64,000 nt of DNA from Vandiemenella viatica (lineage: Eukaryota > Arthropoda > Insecta > Orthoptera > Morabidae): assembly GCA_031002005.1 (NCBI GenBank), contig CM061921.1, positions 129,068,036 through 129,132,035 on the forward strand. The letters run 5' to 3'. A program made the translations under genes and the position numbers. This document shows, piece after piece, positions 22,481 to 33,003 of the stretch. Positions within the stretch are counted from its first letter, which is position 1; each line of letters opens with the position of its first letter. The notes beneath the pieces are model-generated. The model saw only the letters and a program-made list of their open reading frames with translations, was not told the DNA's origin and searched no databases.

Positions 22481-22822
22481 GGTGTAAGGGTTGGGAGAGA
22501 CTATACTAGTCTTTCCCAACCAAATGTCAACCTCTCCTTCACGTGGTGCACCCTGTTTGCACGGACGAGGCTCTGGCGACTGAAAGATTCCCGGTATAAG
22601 GAGTCACCCACTGCTTGCCAACGGCCTCTGAAAAGAGGGCGGAAGAGCGGGGAGCGGTTCAGGGCACCCTCTTGCCCTTGGGGTTCGAAACGGCCCCTAA
22701 AGGCGGATGAATCAGAAATGATCAACGGCATGGGGATGCAGAAGGCAACGGGAAACCACTGCATTAAAGACCCAAAGGGTATCCCGAGGACTTGTAATCC
22801 TCTCAAATTACATATATCATGA
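22481..22822 (+). other. Open frame in RTE 5' region ending in ATGA overlap with the main ORF
   Basis: A frame open from upstream of the element ends at TGA 22820-22822, overlapping the ATGATG that starts the main ORF at 22819. The encoded peptide is basic (KRGRKSGERFRAP...). The first in-frame ATG inside the element is near 22718, so only about 34 codons would start with ATG. It may be a short ORF1 or simply 5' UTR; the truncated second copy does not keep the frame. Confidence 0.3.
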
Positions 22823-25779
22823 TGGCTTCTTCCTGGGTAAAATATTCCGGAGGTAAAATAGTCCCCCAATCGGATCTCCGGGTGGGGACTGCTCAGGGAG
22901 GAGTCATCAGAATGGATAGAAACATTCTACGAGTCGGAGCGTGGAATGTTAGAAGTCTGAATAGGGCAGGTAGGTTAGAAAACTTAAAAAGGGAGATGGA
23001 ACAACTTAAGTTAGATGTTGTTGGGATTAGTGAGATTAAATGGAAGGACGCACAAGATTTCTGGTCTGGGGAACATAGGATAATTAGCACACAAGCTGTC
23101 AATGGAGTCACTGGTGTAGGATTTGTAATGAACAAGAAAGTAGGGAAACGGGTGAGTTATTATGAACAGTTTAGTGACAGGATTATTTTGATGAGGTTAG
23201 AAACTAAGCCGGTCCCAACCACATTAGTACAAGTATAATATATGCCCACGTCACAGGAAGACGACGAAGAAATAGAAAAAATATACGCTGAAATCGAAGA
23301 ATTAATCCAATATGTGAAAGGGGAGGAAAATTTAATAATCATGGGTGATTGGAATGCAATAGTGGGAGAAGGAAAAGAGGGGAATATTGTAGGAAGTTTT
23401 GGTCTAGGAGAAAGAAATGAGCGAGGAAGCAGGTTGCTAGAATTTTGTGAAAGATATAAGCTAGTAGTGGCGAACACACTGTTTAAGAACCATGCAAGAA
23501 GAATATACACCTGGAAACGTCCTGGGGATACAGGCAGATATCAGTTAGATTATATCATGGTCAAACAGAGATTCAGGAATCAAGTTCTGGACTGTAAAGC
23601 GTACCCAGGAGCAGACATAGACTCGGACCATAATTTGATAGTAATGAAGTGCAGGCTGAAATTCAAGCGAATAAGGAAGCAGCATAAACAGAACAGACTG
23701 GAAGTGAATAAACTGAAACAATCTAACACCAGAGAAAAATTTGCAGAAATGGTAGACTTAGGTCTAAGAAGTAACTGTGAAAGGAGCTCAACAGAGGACG
23801 AATGGAATGCATTAAAGACCGAAATAATGAAAGCTGGCAAAGAAACATTAGGCTTTAGGGAACAAGCTGCCCGAAAACCTTGGATCACAGAAGAAATTTT
23901 GCAGCTGATCGATCAGAGGAGAAGGTACAAAAATGCTCAGGATGAAGCAGTAAAAGAGCAGTACAGGCAATTTAGAAATCAAATAAATAGGAAATGCAAA
24001 ATAGCAAAAGAAAAATGGCTACAAGAAAAGTGTGAAGAAGTAGAAAAGGAAATGGTTGCAGGAAAAGTAGATGTTGCATATAGAAAGATCAAACAGAATT
24101 TTGGAGAAATGAAGAAAAGAGATATGAACATTAAAGCTGCCGATGGGAAACCTCTTTTAAGGTCAGAAGATAGAGCTAACAGATGGAAGGAATACATTGA
24201 GAAACTGTATGTTGGGGACGACTTGAACAATAGTGTTTTGGAAAAGGAAGGCGATGTCGACATGGATGACTTGGGAGATCCTGTTTTGAGGACAGAATTT
24301 AATAAAGCTCTGAATGACTTGAAAGCAAATAAGGCAGTTGGAATTGATGAGATCCCTGCAGAACTTCTTAAATCTCTAGGAGAGGAAGGAATCGAAAGAT
24401 TATTCAAGCTGATATCAAAAAGTTATGAAACAGGAGAAATTCCAACTGATTTTAATAAAAATATCATCTTCACACTTCCAAAGAAACCACAAGCCGACAA
24501 ATGTGAGAATTATCGCACAATTAGTCTAACATCACATGCTTCAAAATTACTGACCAGAATAATATACAGAAGGATGGAAAGGGTAGTAGAAGAGATAGTA
24601 GGTGAAGATCAGTTTGGGTTTAGGAAAAATCGCGGTACAAGGGAAGCAATTCTGTCTTTAAGATTAATACTTGAAGGGCGGATCAAGAAAAACAAAGATA
24701 CTTTTATGGCATTTGTTGATTTAGAAAAAGCTTTTGATAATGTTAGGTGGGACAAGATGTTCCAAATTTTAAAGAAGTCAGGTCTAAAGTATCGAGATAG
24801 AAGAATACTCTATAAACTTTATAAGAATCAAGTGGCTGTAATAAAAGTAGAGAATCACGAAAGACATGCATCAGTTAAAAAGGGTGTGAGACAAGGTTGT
24901 AGTCTATCCCCGTTAATATTCAACTTGTATGTAGAAGAAGCAATGAAGAAAGTCAAAGAAAAATTTCCATGTTGCATAAGTTTTCAGGGAGAAAAAATCA
25001 GTATGCTACGATTTGCTGATGACATTGTCTTGTTAGCAGAGAGGGCTGAGGATATTGAGAAGTTATTGAATGGCATGAACAAAATACTGAATGAAGATTT
25101 TGGACTGAAAATAAATCAAAGTAAGACAAAAGTGATGAAATGTAGCAGAAATGATACCAATGCTAGCAGATTAAATATAAAAATAGGATCGGATGCAATA
25201 GGAGAAGTGAGTGAGTTCTGTTACTTGGGAAGCAAAATTACAACCGATGGCCGAAGCAGGAATGATGTTAAAAGCAGAATAGCACTAGCAAAAAGAGCCT
25301 TCATGAAAAAGAGAAATCTTTTAGTTTCAAATATTGATCTAGGAATTAGAAAGAACTTCTTAAAACTCTATGTGTGGAGCACAGCACTTTACGGCAGCGA
25401 AACATGGACTTTAGGAATACCGGAAAGAAAGAAACTTGAAGCATTTGAAATGTGGTGCTACAGAAGAATGCTGAAAATTAGGTGGACGGACAAAGTAAGA
25501 AATGAACGTGTTTTGGAAATGATGTGTGAGAAAAGAAGTTTATGGAAGAAGCTTACAGGAAGAAGAGACAGGCTGGTAGGTCATATTTTGAGACATGCTG
25601 GATTGGTTAATTTGTTAGTGGAGGGAACAGTGGAAGGTAGGAACTGTAGAGGAAGAGAGAGATTAGAATATATGAAGCAGATAATTGAGGACGTGGGTTG
25701 TAGGGGGTATGTAGAAATGAAGAGGTTAGCACAGGATAGGAAGGGATGGAGGATTGCATCAAACCAGTCTAAAGATTGA
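22819..25779 (+). pseudogene. RTE endonuclease-reverse transcriptase polyprotein with one premature stop
   Basis: One frame of about 986 codons is broken only by TAA at 23236-23238. The N-terminal apurinic/apyrimidinic endonuclease has NVRSLN, SEIKW, GDWNA, and SDHNLIV (residues 128-134 counted from 23242). The RT domain carries NYRTISLTSHASKLL, QFGFRKNRGT, AFVDLEKAFD (catalytic D), KGVRQGCSLSPLIFNLY and RFADDIVLL (catalytic FADD at about residues 591-594). The C-terminal region (ETWTL, MWCYRRMLKIRW, GHILRH) is typical of RTE/BovB-like proteins and of the vertebrate CFDP2-like family. The stop arises where the copy at 43157 reads gtgtacatg but this copy has three extra bases. Start ATG 22819 is the first of an ATGATG pair. 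Confidence 0.93.
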
Positions 25780-25806
25780 CAACAGCAAAAAAGCAATGAA
25801 GGTTCG

Positions 25807-25994
25807 TTTTGAATATAAAATCGAAAACAATTTGGAAAAGCCTACAGCCGAAAAATATTGAAAGTAGACGCCTTATTTGTTGGCCTAGCTATAGCAACAA
25901 CCACTGAGTTTTATTCTGTGGAGCTTAAAAATGTAACAACTTCAATTTGATATTGCAACAAAGTCACTTACGATTTTCTGTGAATCTCATTTAC
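25807..25994. other. Unassigned spacer 3' of the RTE
   Basis: AT-rich sequence between the RTE target duplication and the next LINE end; no motif. Confidence 0.3.
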
Positions 25995-26212
25995 ACCGCA
26001 ATTTCGTAGAGTAAATGTAATACGTTGTTTAAGGCGAGAATTATTAGGGTTGGTCCTGAGGTTCGAAAACTTTGAAGGAATTTAAAGATAAAATTTGTAG
26101 AGGGCAAATGTAGGTGGGTGCAGGATAGGGGGAAGATGGGTGTGTAGGGAAATTGCCACCGGAGCCTGTGCTCCATTGCAATTAAATTAAATTAAATTAA
26201 ATTAAAAATCCT
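25995..26212 (+). pseudogene. LINE 3' end with (TTAAA)n tail
   Basis: The frame near 26045-26105 gives GPEVRKL...LKEFKDKICRGQM with one break, like the W-x-L-P-x-x-V...F-K-x-x-L end of LINE ORF2. A 3' UTR follows that shares gaagatgggtgtgta and attgccaccggagc with 270-320. The tail is aattaaattaaattaaatt. It belongs to the same family as the window's first feature but has a different microsatellite tail. Confidence 0.55.
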
Positions 26213-27091
26213 CGCTTCGGAATATTTTCAGTTGGTTTCTTTTGTCATTTTATTTGGATACGAGTTGCTGTTGGTTGCATTGCATAATAATTTTTTCCCG
26301 AAAATCCACCAGAAAATCAATTTAATTTTTCTTTTCTTTTTTCTGAAGGCTTCACAAATTTTTGGATAACAAGCGAATTACAACCATTTGAAACAACCAA
26401 AGAAGATTTCAAAAAGGGAATTGGACGTTACTTGCACACCGAAAAAAAGTTTTTTTTATGAAAATGACTTACACATTAAAAGTAAATATGGCCTAATAGA
26501 CGCAGTTATGTCAGGAAGGTAACCTACAGTTGTATCGTCACGTAAAAATTCCAACGAAAAGGACACAAAGCGTTCCGGAACTGTTGCAAGATTAGCATGA
26601 AATTTCTACATGTGATGTCACTTCTAAAATAAATTCCATTGTTCACGGCCGTGCACCTGTATTTTTTGCATGATATTCTCTCTCTGGTAAGTTAAAAAAT
26701 TAAAACTTTTCATGTATGGTAGCAATTTGTTTCAAACACTTGCATGACGCTTAGCAACTATTATGAATTCTTGGAATAAAAACATGGTAGTGCAAAAAAC
26801 AGCAAACAAATACCGAAAAAAATCACACAAAAAATCACACAAAAAATATTAGCCCAACCAAGGTTCTTCGAACGTAGGACGTTCTGAATTCCATTACCAC
26901 TCTTCAATCTCGCAGCTATCCTGACACTATTTCTTAATTGCTTCTCTTTATGTTAATAGTTTCTTCATGTGAGATGAAGTGAAACGAGGTAGGTAAATGA
27001 ATAAACAAACAAATTCAGTATTATTGACAAAAAATATTATTTATCCATAATCTTTAACCTGCAATCAAGAAAAATGGCCCACAACATCCAG
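26213..27091. other. No gene recognised
   Basis: AT-rich sequence with long A/T runs; frames are short. A stretch near 26340-26460 is open on + for about 40 codons but has no motif. Confidence 0.4.
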
Positions 27092-27180
27092 TTGTTCCGA
27101 GCGTAGTGAGTGAGCGGTTAACGCTCTGGCCTCGCATCCGGGAGGACGCCGCACAGTGTGATATTTTCTAAATCTAGAGG
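27092..27180 (+). repeat. SINE head fragment (tRNA-like)
   Basis: gcgtagtgagtgagcggttaacgctctggcctcgcatccgg is split here only by reading length limits; its first half matches 9896-9930 (tagtgagtgagcggttaac is box-A-like). The body of the SINE is absent. Confidence 0.5.
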
Positions 27181-28214
27181 GACAAAAGTCTGTTTTGATA
27201 ATTGTCTACGCAGCCAAAATAGTTATTTATATTCAAAGTAGATGAACCATACCACTCGGAACAAAGGTTTATTTTCAACTAATTCACGCCTAACAATAGA
27301 AAAAATAGTTTGAACAATAGGCTTCCTGTGATCCACCGAACAAGCGCTTCAGTCGGCCGCGCTAATCCATTGAGTTTGGTCGATGATTACGCTGTATTTC
27401 TGCGTGTTAGTAGTGATTTGTGTGTTGCTATTGCTTTTGGCGAGCTTCAAGGTAAGTTTACGCATGATTTTTCCGTGATACAATAGCATCATTAAAACAG
27501 AACGAGATTATTTTTAATTAAAAAAAAATTACTGAGCCAATTTCATGTTGAGTTTTAGTTCATTATACCACATTATACCGATCTCTTACTATATTTATTT
27601 GAAAGAGCTGCTTATTAGCTTCAAGAAATACCTTAATTTGTTTTCGCATATTTGCGACACCCATACAACTTTTCTTTATTTTCAGCATGACTGCACAAAT
27701 TTCGCGTACAGAATTTTTCGACGTATGGTTTGCTAACGCAAAACAATCAATCTCTAACTTTCAATTTAAATATAAATGAGTCTCAAATAGAAGCTGTTAC
27801 GTTTTTAAGCTCAGTAGAATAAAAGTCAGGTTTTTTTTCTATAGCCAGCCCCACAAATAAGGCGTCTATTTTCGTTATTTTTCCGCTTTTCTTTTCAAAA
27901 TTGAAAAAATTAGCTTCCTGAAGCATTAATCTATGAGAATGAGTTCAATTTATAATATTTTTTTAATATTGTCAAATAGCCTATTACATTTGTATTATTA
28001 CACCATATGATCAAAAAGCGACTTCCTTTAAGCAGACGTATGAGTAATTTCTGTGCCAAACCTCATAACTGACATAATACAACAATGGTTCATAACAAAT
28101 ACTTACTTTACATTAATTGCTTCTCTTTAATAATCAAAATATTTTACTTTACCACGTCTAACTTAAAGAAAATCTCAGTATGGTAATGATTATTCAATTT
28201 AAATACATAATATG
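27181..28214. other. No gene recognised
   Basis: AT-rich; the frame at 27545-27736 is hydrophobic and aromatic but shows no motif or homology I can name. Confidence 0.4.
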
Positions 28215-28420
28215 AGATCAGAGATAGTTCGGTACGATATATCAACAGAAGAAATCTGAATAAACTGAGATCAGAAATTAGTTACATAGATCAGATTGAC
28301 TTTGAAGAATTAGACGAAGCTTTTAAATAATCAAAGAATAGAAAAGTAACTAGGACTAGATGGTATCAACTCTGAGACCATGAAACATTGAGGCATGTTT
28401 TTAAAATTTATGATTCCACC
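28215..28420 (+). pseudogene. LINE reverse-transcriptase fragment
   Basis: Two frames give IDQIDFEELDEAFK and, after a shift, GLDGINSETMKH. This is the motif that opens LINE RT domains (E-E-L-x-x-A-L/F-x-x-x-K-N-x-K-A-P-G-x-D-G-I-N-x-E-x-x-K). It is only about 60 codons and is degraded. Confidence 0.5.
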
Positions 28421-28549
28421 CTTTTTCCAACAAGTGTATGTAATAATAATGCGTAACCACCTAGTGATTATACAAATATTTCCACATTCACGTAGCCACC
28501 CAACAATATTATTTGAACATTCAACCGACAGATAAATACAACAGGGTTC

Positions 28550-28745
28550 GAGCTGTTGGAAATCCCGTCAAGGCTTAGGAAGAGTACCCTAAGAATATGT
28601 TGCGATAATGGTCTGTTTCACGGAAACGGCTTGCCGGTACGCCTTGCGACGGATGGAAGCGCGCCATCCCTGCCAGCAGAGGCGAGACCCCTTCTTCGGC
28701 CCAGCCGGCAAATGCGTGAGCTACGTGAGTGGGATGCGTAGATGA
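28550..28745. other. GC-rich patch with short open frames on both strands
   Basis: A ~190-bp GC-rich island, against an AT-rich background, is open for 61 codons on + (28556-28741) and 72 on - (28575-28793). Neither translation is recognisable. It could be an exon, a repeat fragment or chance. Confidence 0.3.
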
Positions 28746-29145
28746 TGACCAATTGTAAAAATAGTTATAGAAACAATATAAACATTTAAACATGTTTAAT
28801 TTTATGTGTATTTTATATGAGAGGCGAGAGGGGAAGAGACGTGGCGTGGATTGGCCAGAATAACCGGTGTGAGAGCTCAGACAGGGAGAAGTTATCTTTC
28901 TGCTGCTACCAACTCTTAATACTCAGTAGGAAAGACTTGTTGTCCGTTCTTGCAGTGGGTGACTTCGTCTTCAACCTTGCGGGGGGGGGGGGGCAAGGAT
29001 TCGTCTCCAGTCTAGATGACTTCATCTTGAATTATTTCTTCTGTAGCATGCTTGGAGCATATGCTGCAGACTTCTACTAGTCTAAGAGTATTAAAATTCG
29101 TATCTACGAAATTGACTGGTCAGAGAATTTTTCAAGTCAGAAAGT
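28746..29145. other. No gene recognised; 13-G run
   Basis: Contains a homopolymer of 13 G at 28981-28993. The 87-codon frame at 28817-29080 spans that run and has no motif. Confidence 0.35.
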
Positions 29146-29149
29146 AGTT

Positions 29150-30569
29150 ACATTCTACATCTACACTCTGCAAATCACAAACACTGTGGGTGGCAGAGGG
29201 TGCTAATCACCAATCCTAATTCTGTGCGTTCCAATCCCGAACAGAACGAGGAAAGAAGGAATACATAAATAAATCAGTACGGCATCTTATTTCTCGAATC
29301 TTATCACTCCTATCATTGCGAAATAAATAGGTTGGCGGAAGAAGTATTTCGTTGCACTCGTAACTTAAAGATTTTCACATATTCTCCAGCAAATTCAAAC
29401 GAAAACGACGTCGTCTGTCCGCCAAACAATGCCAGCCCAACCCACGAATCAGCTCTGCGACACTTACGTAAGGACTGTAACTAGCAGTCACGAATCGAGC
29501 GGCTCTCCTCTGTACTTTCTCTAATGTGTCAGTCAATACCTTGCTATACGGATCCCAAATTCCACAACAGTATTCCAAATGCGGACGCACTAGTGTTTTG
29601 TACGCTATTTCCTTTGTATAAGCATTACAACGTCTCAAAATACGTCCTATGAATCGTAGTTTGGAATTAGCTTTGCCTACAACGGAAGTTATGTGCAAGT
29701 CCCATTTCATGTTGCTTTGTACTGTTACGCCTAGATACTTCAGGGAATCCACAGTATCAACAACTGAATTGTTAACTTTGTACTCCTGAGCAAGCGGGGT
29801 CTTTTTATTACTTATGTGCATTGCCTTGCACTTTTTACGGTTAAGTGTAAGCTGCCATTTACGGCACCATTCCGAAATAACATCCAGATCGCGCTGAATT
29901 TCTAAGCAATCGTCGGAGCACCTCACTTCCCTATAAATAAGTGCATCATCAGCAAAAAACCGCATCCTGTAATTAACGTTGTCACCAAGATCGTTTATAA
30001 AAATTAAGAACAGAAGTGGTCCTATTACAATTCCTTGAGGAACGCCCGAAGTAACATCTAGCTTAGAAGAGGCTTCCCCGTCTACAACGACATACTGTGA
30101 CCGACCGGTTAGAAAATCGCGTATCCATTCGCAAATCTGATCAGATATACCGTACGCTCGGATCTTCGCTAAAAGTCGGTTGTGTGGTACAGAGTCAAAA
30201 GCTTTCTGAAAATCCAATAAAATAGCATCAACTTGTGATCCTGCATCAATAACTTTCATTACATCATGCGAAAATAGAGCCAGTTCTTCCGAAATCCGTG
30301 TTGGTATGCTGTAAGTAACTCGTTTTCATCTAGAAACTTCATAACGTTAGAGCATATGACATGCTCCAGAATTCTACTGCAAACAGATGTTAGATATACG
30401 GGTCGATAATTCCTAGGATCTCTCCGATCTCCTTTCTTGAGAACGGGAATCACCTGCGCTATTTTCCAGTCTGAAGGTACTTTTCTTTCCTCTAAAGATT
30501 TACGAAATAAATCTGACAGAAATGGTTCTATTTCTTCCGCGTATTCCGAAAATACTCCTAGTGGTATAC
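29150..30569 (-). pseudogene. CR1/jockey-group LINE, 3' two-thirds of RT through 3' end
   Basis: Frame 29375-30259 (294 aa) holds DFQKAFDSVPHNRLL (catalytic D), TSGVPQGIVIGPLLF, MRFFADDALIY (FADD at residues 102-105), LNRKKCKAMHIS and LKYLGVTV, then the C-terminal LVRPHLEYC...WDPY...LEKVQRRAARFV block. The upstream frame 30259-30453 gives IPVLKKGDRRDPRNYRPVYL and AYQHGFRK; a deletion joins the two frames. After a TGA at the end of 29375 the same frame continues to PRSVRDWNAQN near 29235. The 3' UTR ends in a tgtagatgtagaatg tail (about 29150), so this is a true 3' end. The 5' remainder lies at 36320-36740, beyond an inserted hAT element. Confidence 0.88.
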
Positions 30570-30619
30570 CATCGGGACAGTGGCGTAGCTAGCGTTGGTG
30601 ACACCCGGGGCGGATATCG

Positions 30620-31333
30620 ATGGTGTCACCCCTTGAAAACTTAAATTCAAAATTGAGTATATTATATCATCTTTTAGGTGTAAAATATGATATTAATAAA
30701 ACATAATTAAATAAAAATTTATTGTTATTTAAAAATAATAGTTACTAAAATTGTAAGATTAACAACATTTAAAAGATATACAAATAAAATAAAAACAATT
30801 GCTTTCACAATCCCCTCTTTCTAGCTTTAACAACTGCAAACCAGTAAATCACATTTTCCAAATTAAAAAATTTGATTTACTTCATGTTCAATAATCAATA
30901 TGGCAAGATTTTAGCCACGTGTTGATCACTGGTGGTCGAAAGTGGTTTTAGATTAATTTTAACTCCTCTGAAGATCGGGCCTCACTTGCCTGATACTGTT
31001 CCGCAACGTCACCGCACCGACACGTTTCTTACTATTGGCGCTCACTCGGTCGAAGTTTGTCCAAAGGACACGGCATGTCGTCCGACACGTGGCTATCATT
31101 GGATTGGTTTATGTTTTGACGGTGTGGACCAGTGTCGGTCTGCTGGATGTGGAGAACGCATAGAGAGAGTTCAGAAATTTCCCTTCCCTTACGACCAAAT
31201 GTTGTTTTCATGTTATTGTTGGTCTTAAAACAAGTGTCTTTTTTTTCATCCATGTTCATAAGATGTTCTTAACATGTAGGAATTGTTCTAGCATCTTCTC
31301 ATTAATAAATCAAAACATTGCCAGAGTTGAAGA
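30620..31333. other. hAT interior, no gene recognised
   Basis: AT-rich, then a GC-richer stretch (30960-31160) holding an unrecognised 98-codon frame (30932-31228). Confidence 0.35.
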
Positions 31334-31663
31334 TCAATTTTAAGACCCACAAAAATTGCAGCCGAGATCTGCATTTGTAACGGGGACCTTCCACACCCGA
31401 ATCGCACGCCGTAACCATACGCCAGACTAATCTAGAAGTACTGAAAAATGTGTATTCAAACACATAAAAGTTTATTCGTGTTTTTTGATAGCAAAAATAG
31501 ATGGTATAGAAAAAAGTATATTCATTGTATCATGTTTGCAAACTTATTTTTCATTACACCTACATTCGGACTGATGACTCAAATGACTGCGTGCGGTTTG
31601 GATACTGAAGGTCCCGGTTCAAATGCCGGACTCGACTGTAATTTTTGCGGGCATAAAAATTGA
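31334..31663. repeat. Foldback/MITE-like element with ~95-bp inverted ends
   Basis: The left end TCAATTTTAAGACCCACAAA pairs with the right end TCAATTTTTATGCCCGCAAA (read inward), and similarity continues for about 95 bp. The right arm, read on +, contains a tRNA-like stretch (gcgtgcggtttgg..., box-B-like ggttcaaatgcc); the left arm holds its inverted counterpart. The target duplication is not clear. Confidence 0.6.
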
Positions 31664-31669
31664 CATTTA

Positions 31670-32069
31670 GGGATTGTGCAAAAACTACGTGGCTCGGTCT
31701 AGGGGGGGGGGGGGGGAGGGGTTGGCTGGAAGGCTACGTTGGGCTACGTGGGGGGAGTGGGGGGGGTTTCGAGTCAGGCCACGTAGCTTTTCGTTCATAT
31801 TATTTGTCATAGTTAAAATGAGTTTCAGGACACACAACAGCATGTAAATATTTATTTCTGCCATTTAATTATCCACGTATGTAATTTACGATAATCTGAC
31901 AAGAGAAAACAGTACAAAATGTCTTCTGGAGTCAATCGGGGAAAAAGGCTACTTGCTACGTCGGAGGGGGGAGGGGGGGTAGAGGCAAGAGCCACGTCGG
32001 GCTACTTGGGGGGGGGGAGGGGGGTTCACAGGAGGCCAAAATAGAGCTACGTGGTTTGTGCACGCTCCC
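31670..32069. mobile_element. Harbinger-type MITE, G-rich, TTA target duplication
   Basis: The ends are inverted: GGGATTGTGCAAAAACTACG left and GGGAGCGTGCACAAACCACG read inward on the right. TTA flanks both sides (31667-31669 and 32070-32072), the three-base duplication typical of PIF/Harbinger. The interior holds repeated ctacgt(t/g)gg words and G runs, including 15 G at 31702-31716. It is non-coding. Confidence 0.8.
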
Positions 32070-32472
32070 TTACCTCTGGCAATGCTTTTATCTGTTATAC
32101 GAGGATTCTAGGACGCTCCGTGTTCGAATTTCACGTTAATCTGTAGGTCTCCTTTCAAAGTTAGGTGACTACGATATAGGCGCACTGCGAGTTTCCTAAT
32201 AAGAAACTCTGACTAGAACTTTGAGATAACATGAAATTATTATATTTATTATACAAAATCTTTACGACCGAAATTTAAATTAAAATAAGTTATAACCTCA
32301 TTCTTTGCTAAAAAAAAAAAAAAAAAAAAAATACTGAATGAATCGAAAAGAACCTCAAGCAAAACAAACACGTCAAGTGCGAAGTGATTGACATTTCATT
32401 GCGATTGCGTTGAAATATGCGAGAATCTTTCATTCCGGTACAGTGTGGTAATGATTTGTTAATATTGCGCTG

Positions 32473-32682
32473 CAGGGCCGGATTAAGACAGCGCGGGGCC
32501 CGTAGCAAATGTGAAGAAGAGGCCCTTGATTTTTGTCGTCCTGGGGAAAATTGTGGAGGTAAAAACAAAAAAGGTCGCCCATTTAGCCTAGGTGCGGGGC
32601 CCCCTATGAGGCGCGAGGCCCCCTAGAAGGCGCGAGGCCCGTGGCATTTGCTACCTCCTGCTACATGGTTAATCCGGTACTG
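32473..32682. mobile_element. Small hAT MITE
   Basis: The ends CAGGGCCGGATTAAG and CAGTACCGGATTAAC (read inward) are inverted. The flanking 8-mers ttgcgctg and ctgcactg match at six of eight positions, consistent with an aged hAT duplication. The interior contains repeated aggcgcgaggcccc blocks. It is nested in the large hAT element. Confidence 0.75.
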
Positions 32683-33003
32683 CTGCACTGGGATACTATT
32701 TTTGTACATAAAAGATCAGCCAGATAGGCGATTACATGAGTCAGATAAAAAAGTATTTTAATGTACTTTCGTACCAGAACTGTGCAAAATAAAGTAAAGG
32801 TATCAAACCTACCTGTCATCCCCAACACTGATTCCCTGTAACAATCACTTGAAAACGTTAAAGGAGACTAAAGACCGGGTAGGAACATGGGCGAGCTATG
32901 GAAAATTGTGGACGCGAGGGGGCGAGCTGCCACTCGGACGACTGTGACGGTACAGACCAGTATTGGCAAAATAGAGCTCGAACTTTACACGTAGCAACTG
33001 ATA

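Larger units (their letters stand above)
22480..25794 (+). mobile_element. Full-length RTE-clade LINE with 12-bp target duplication
   Basis: The direct repeats AATGAAGGTTCG at 22468-22479 and 25795-25806 flank a 3,315-bp unit. It starts gggtgtaagggttgggagag and ends with a short A-rich tail (aacagcaaaaaagc). The 5' end agrees with that of the fragment at 485-1504, and the 3' end agrees with the copy ending at 45665, so both termini are supported independently. Short tails and a single endonuclease-RT ORF are features of RTE-like LINEs. It is the best-preserved element in the window. Confidence 0.95.

Noticed and set aside
23580..24407. Minus-strand frames of 102 and 142 codons in the RTE element
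   Set aside because: They are antisense shadows of the endonuclease-RT ORF, serine/phenylalanine-rich as expected from the opposite strand of K/E-rich coding DNA.
30932..31228. 98-codon frame as a possible hAT transposase piece
   Set aside because: No hAT motif such as the BED finger, RNase-H-like core or C-terminal dimerisation block; coding status unsupported.
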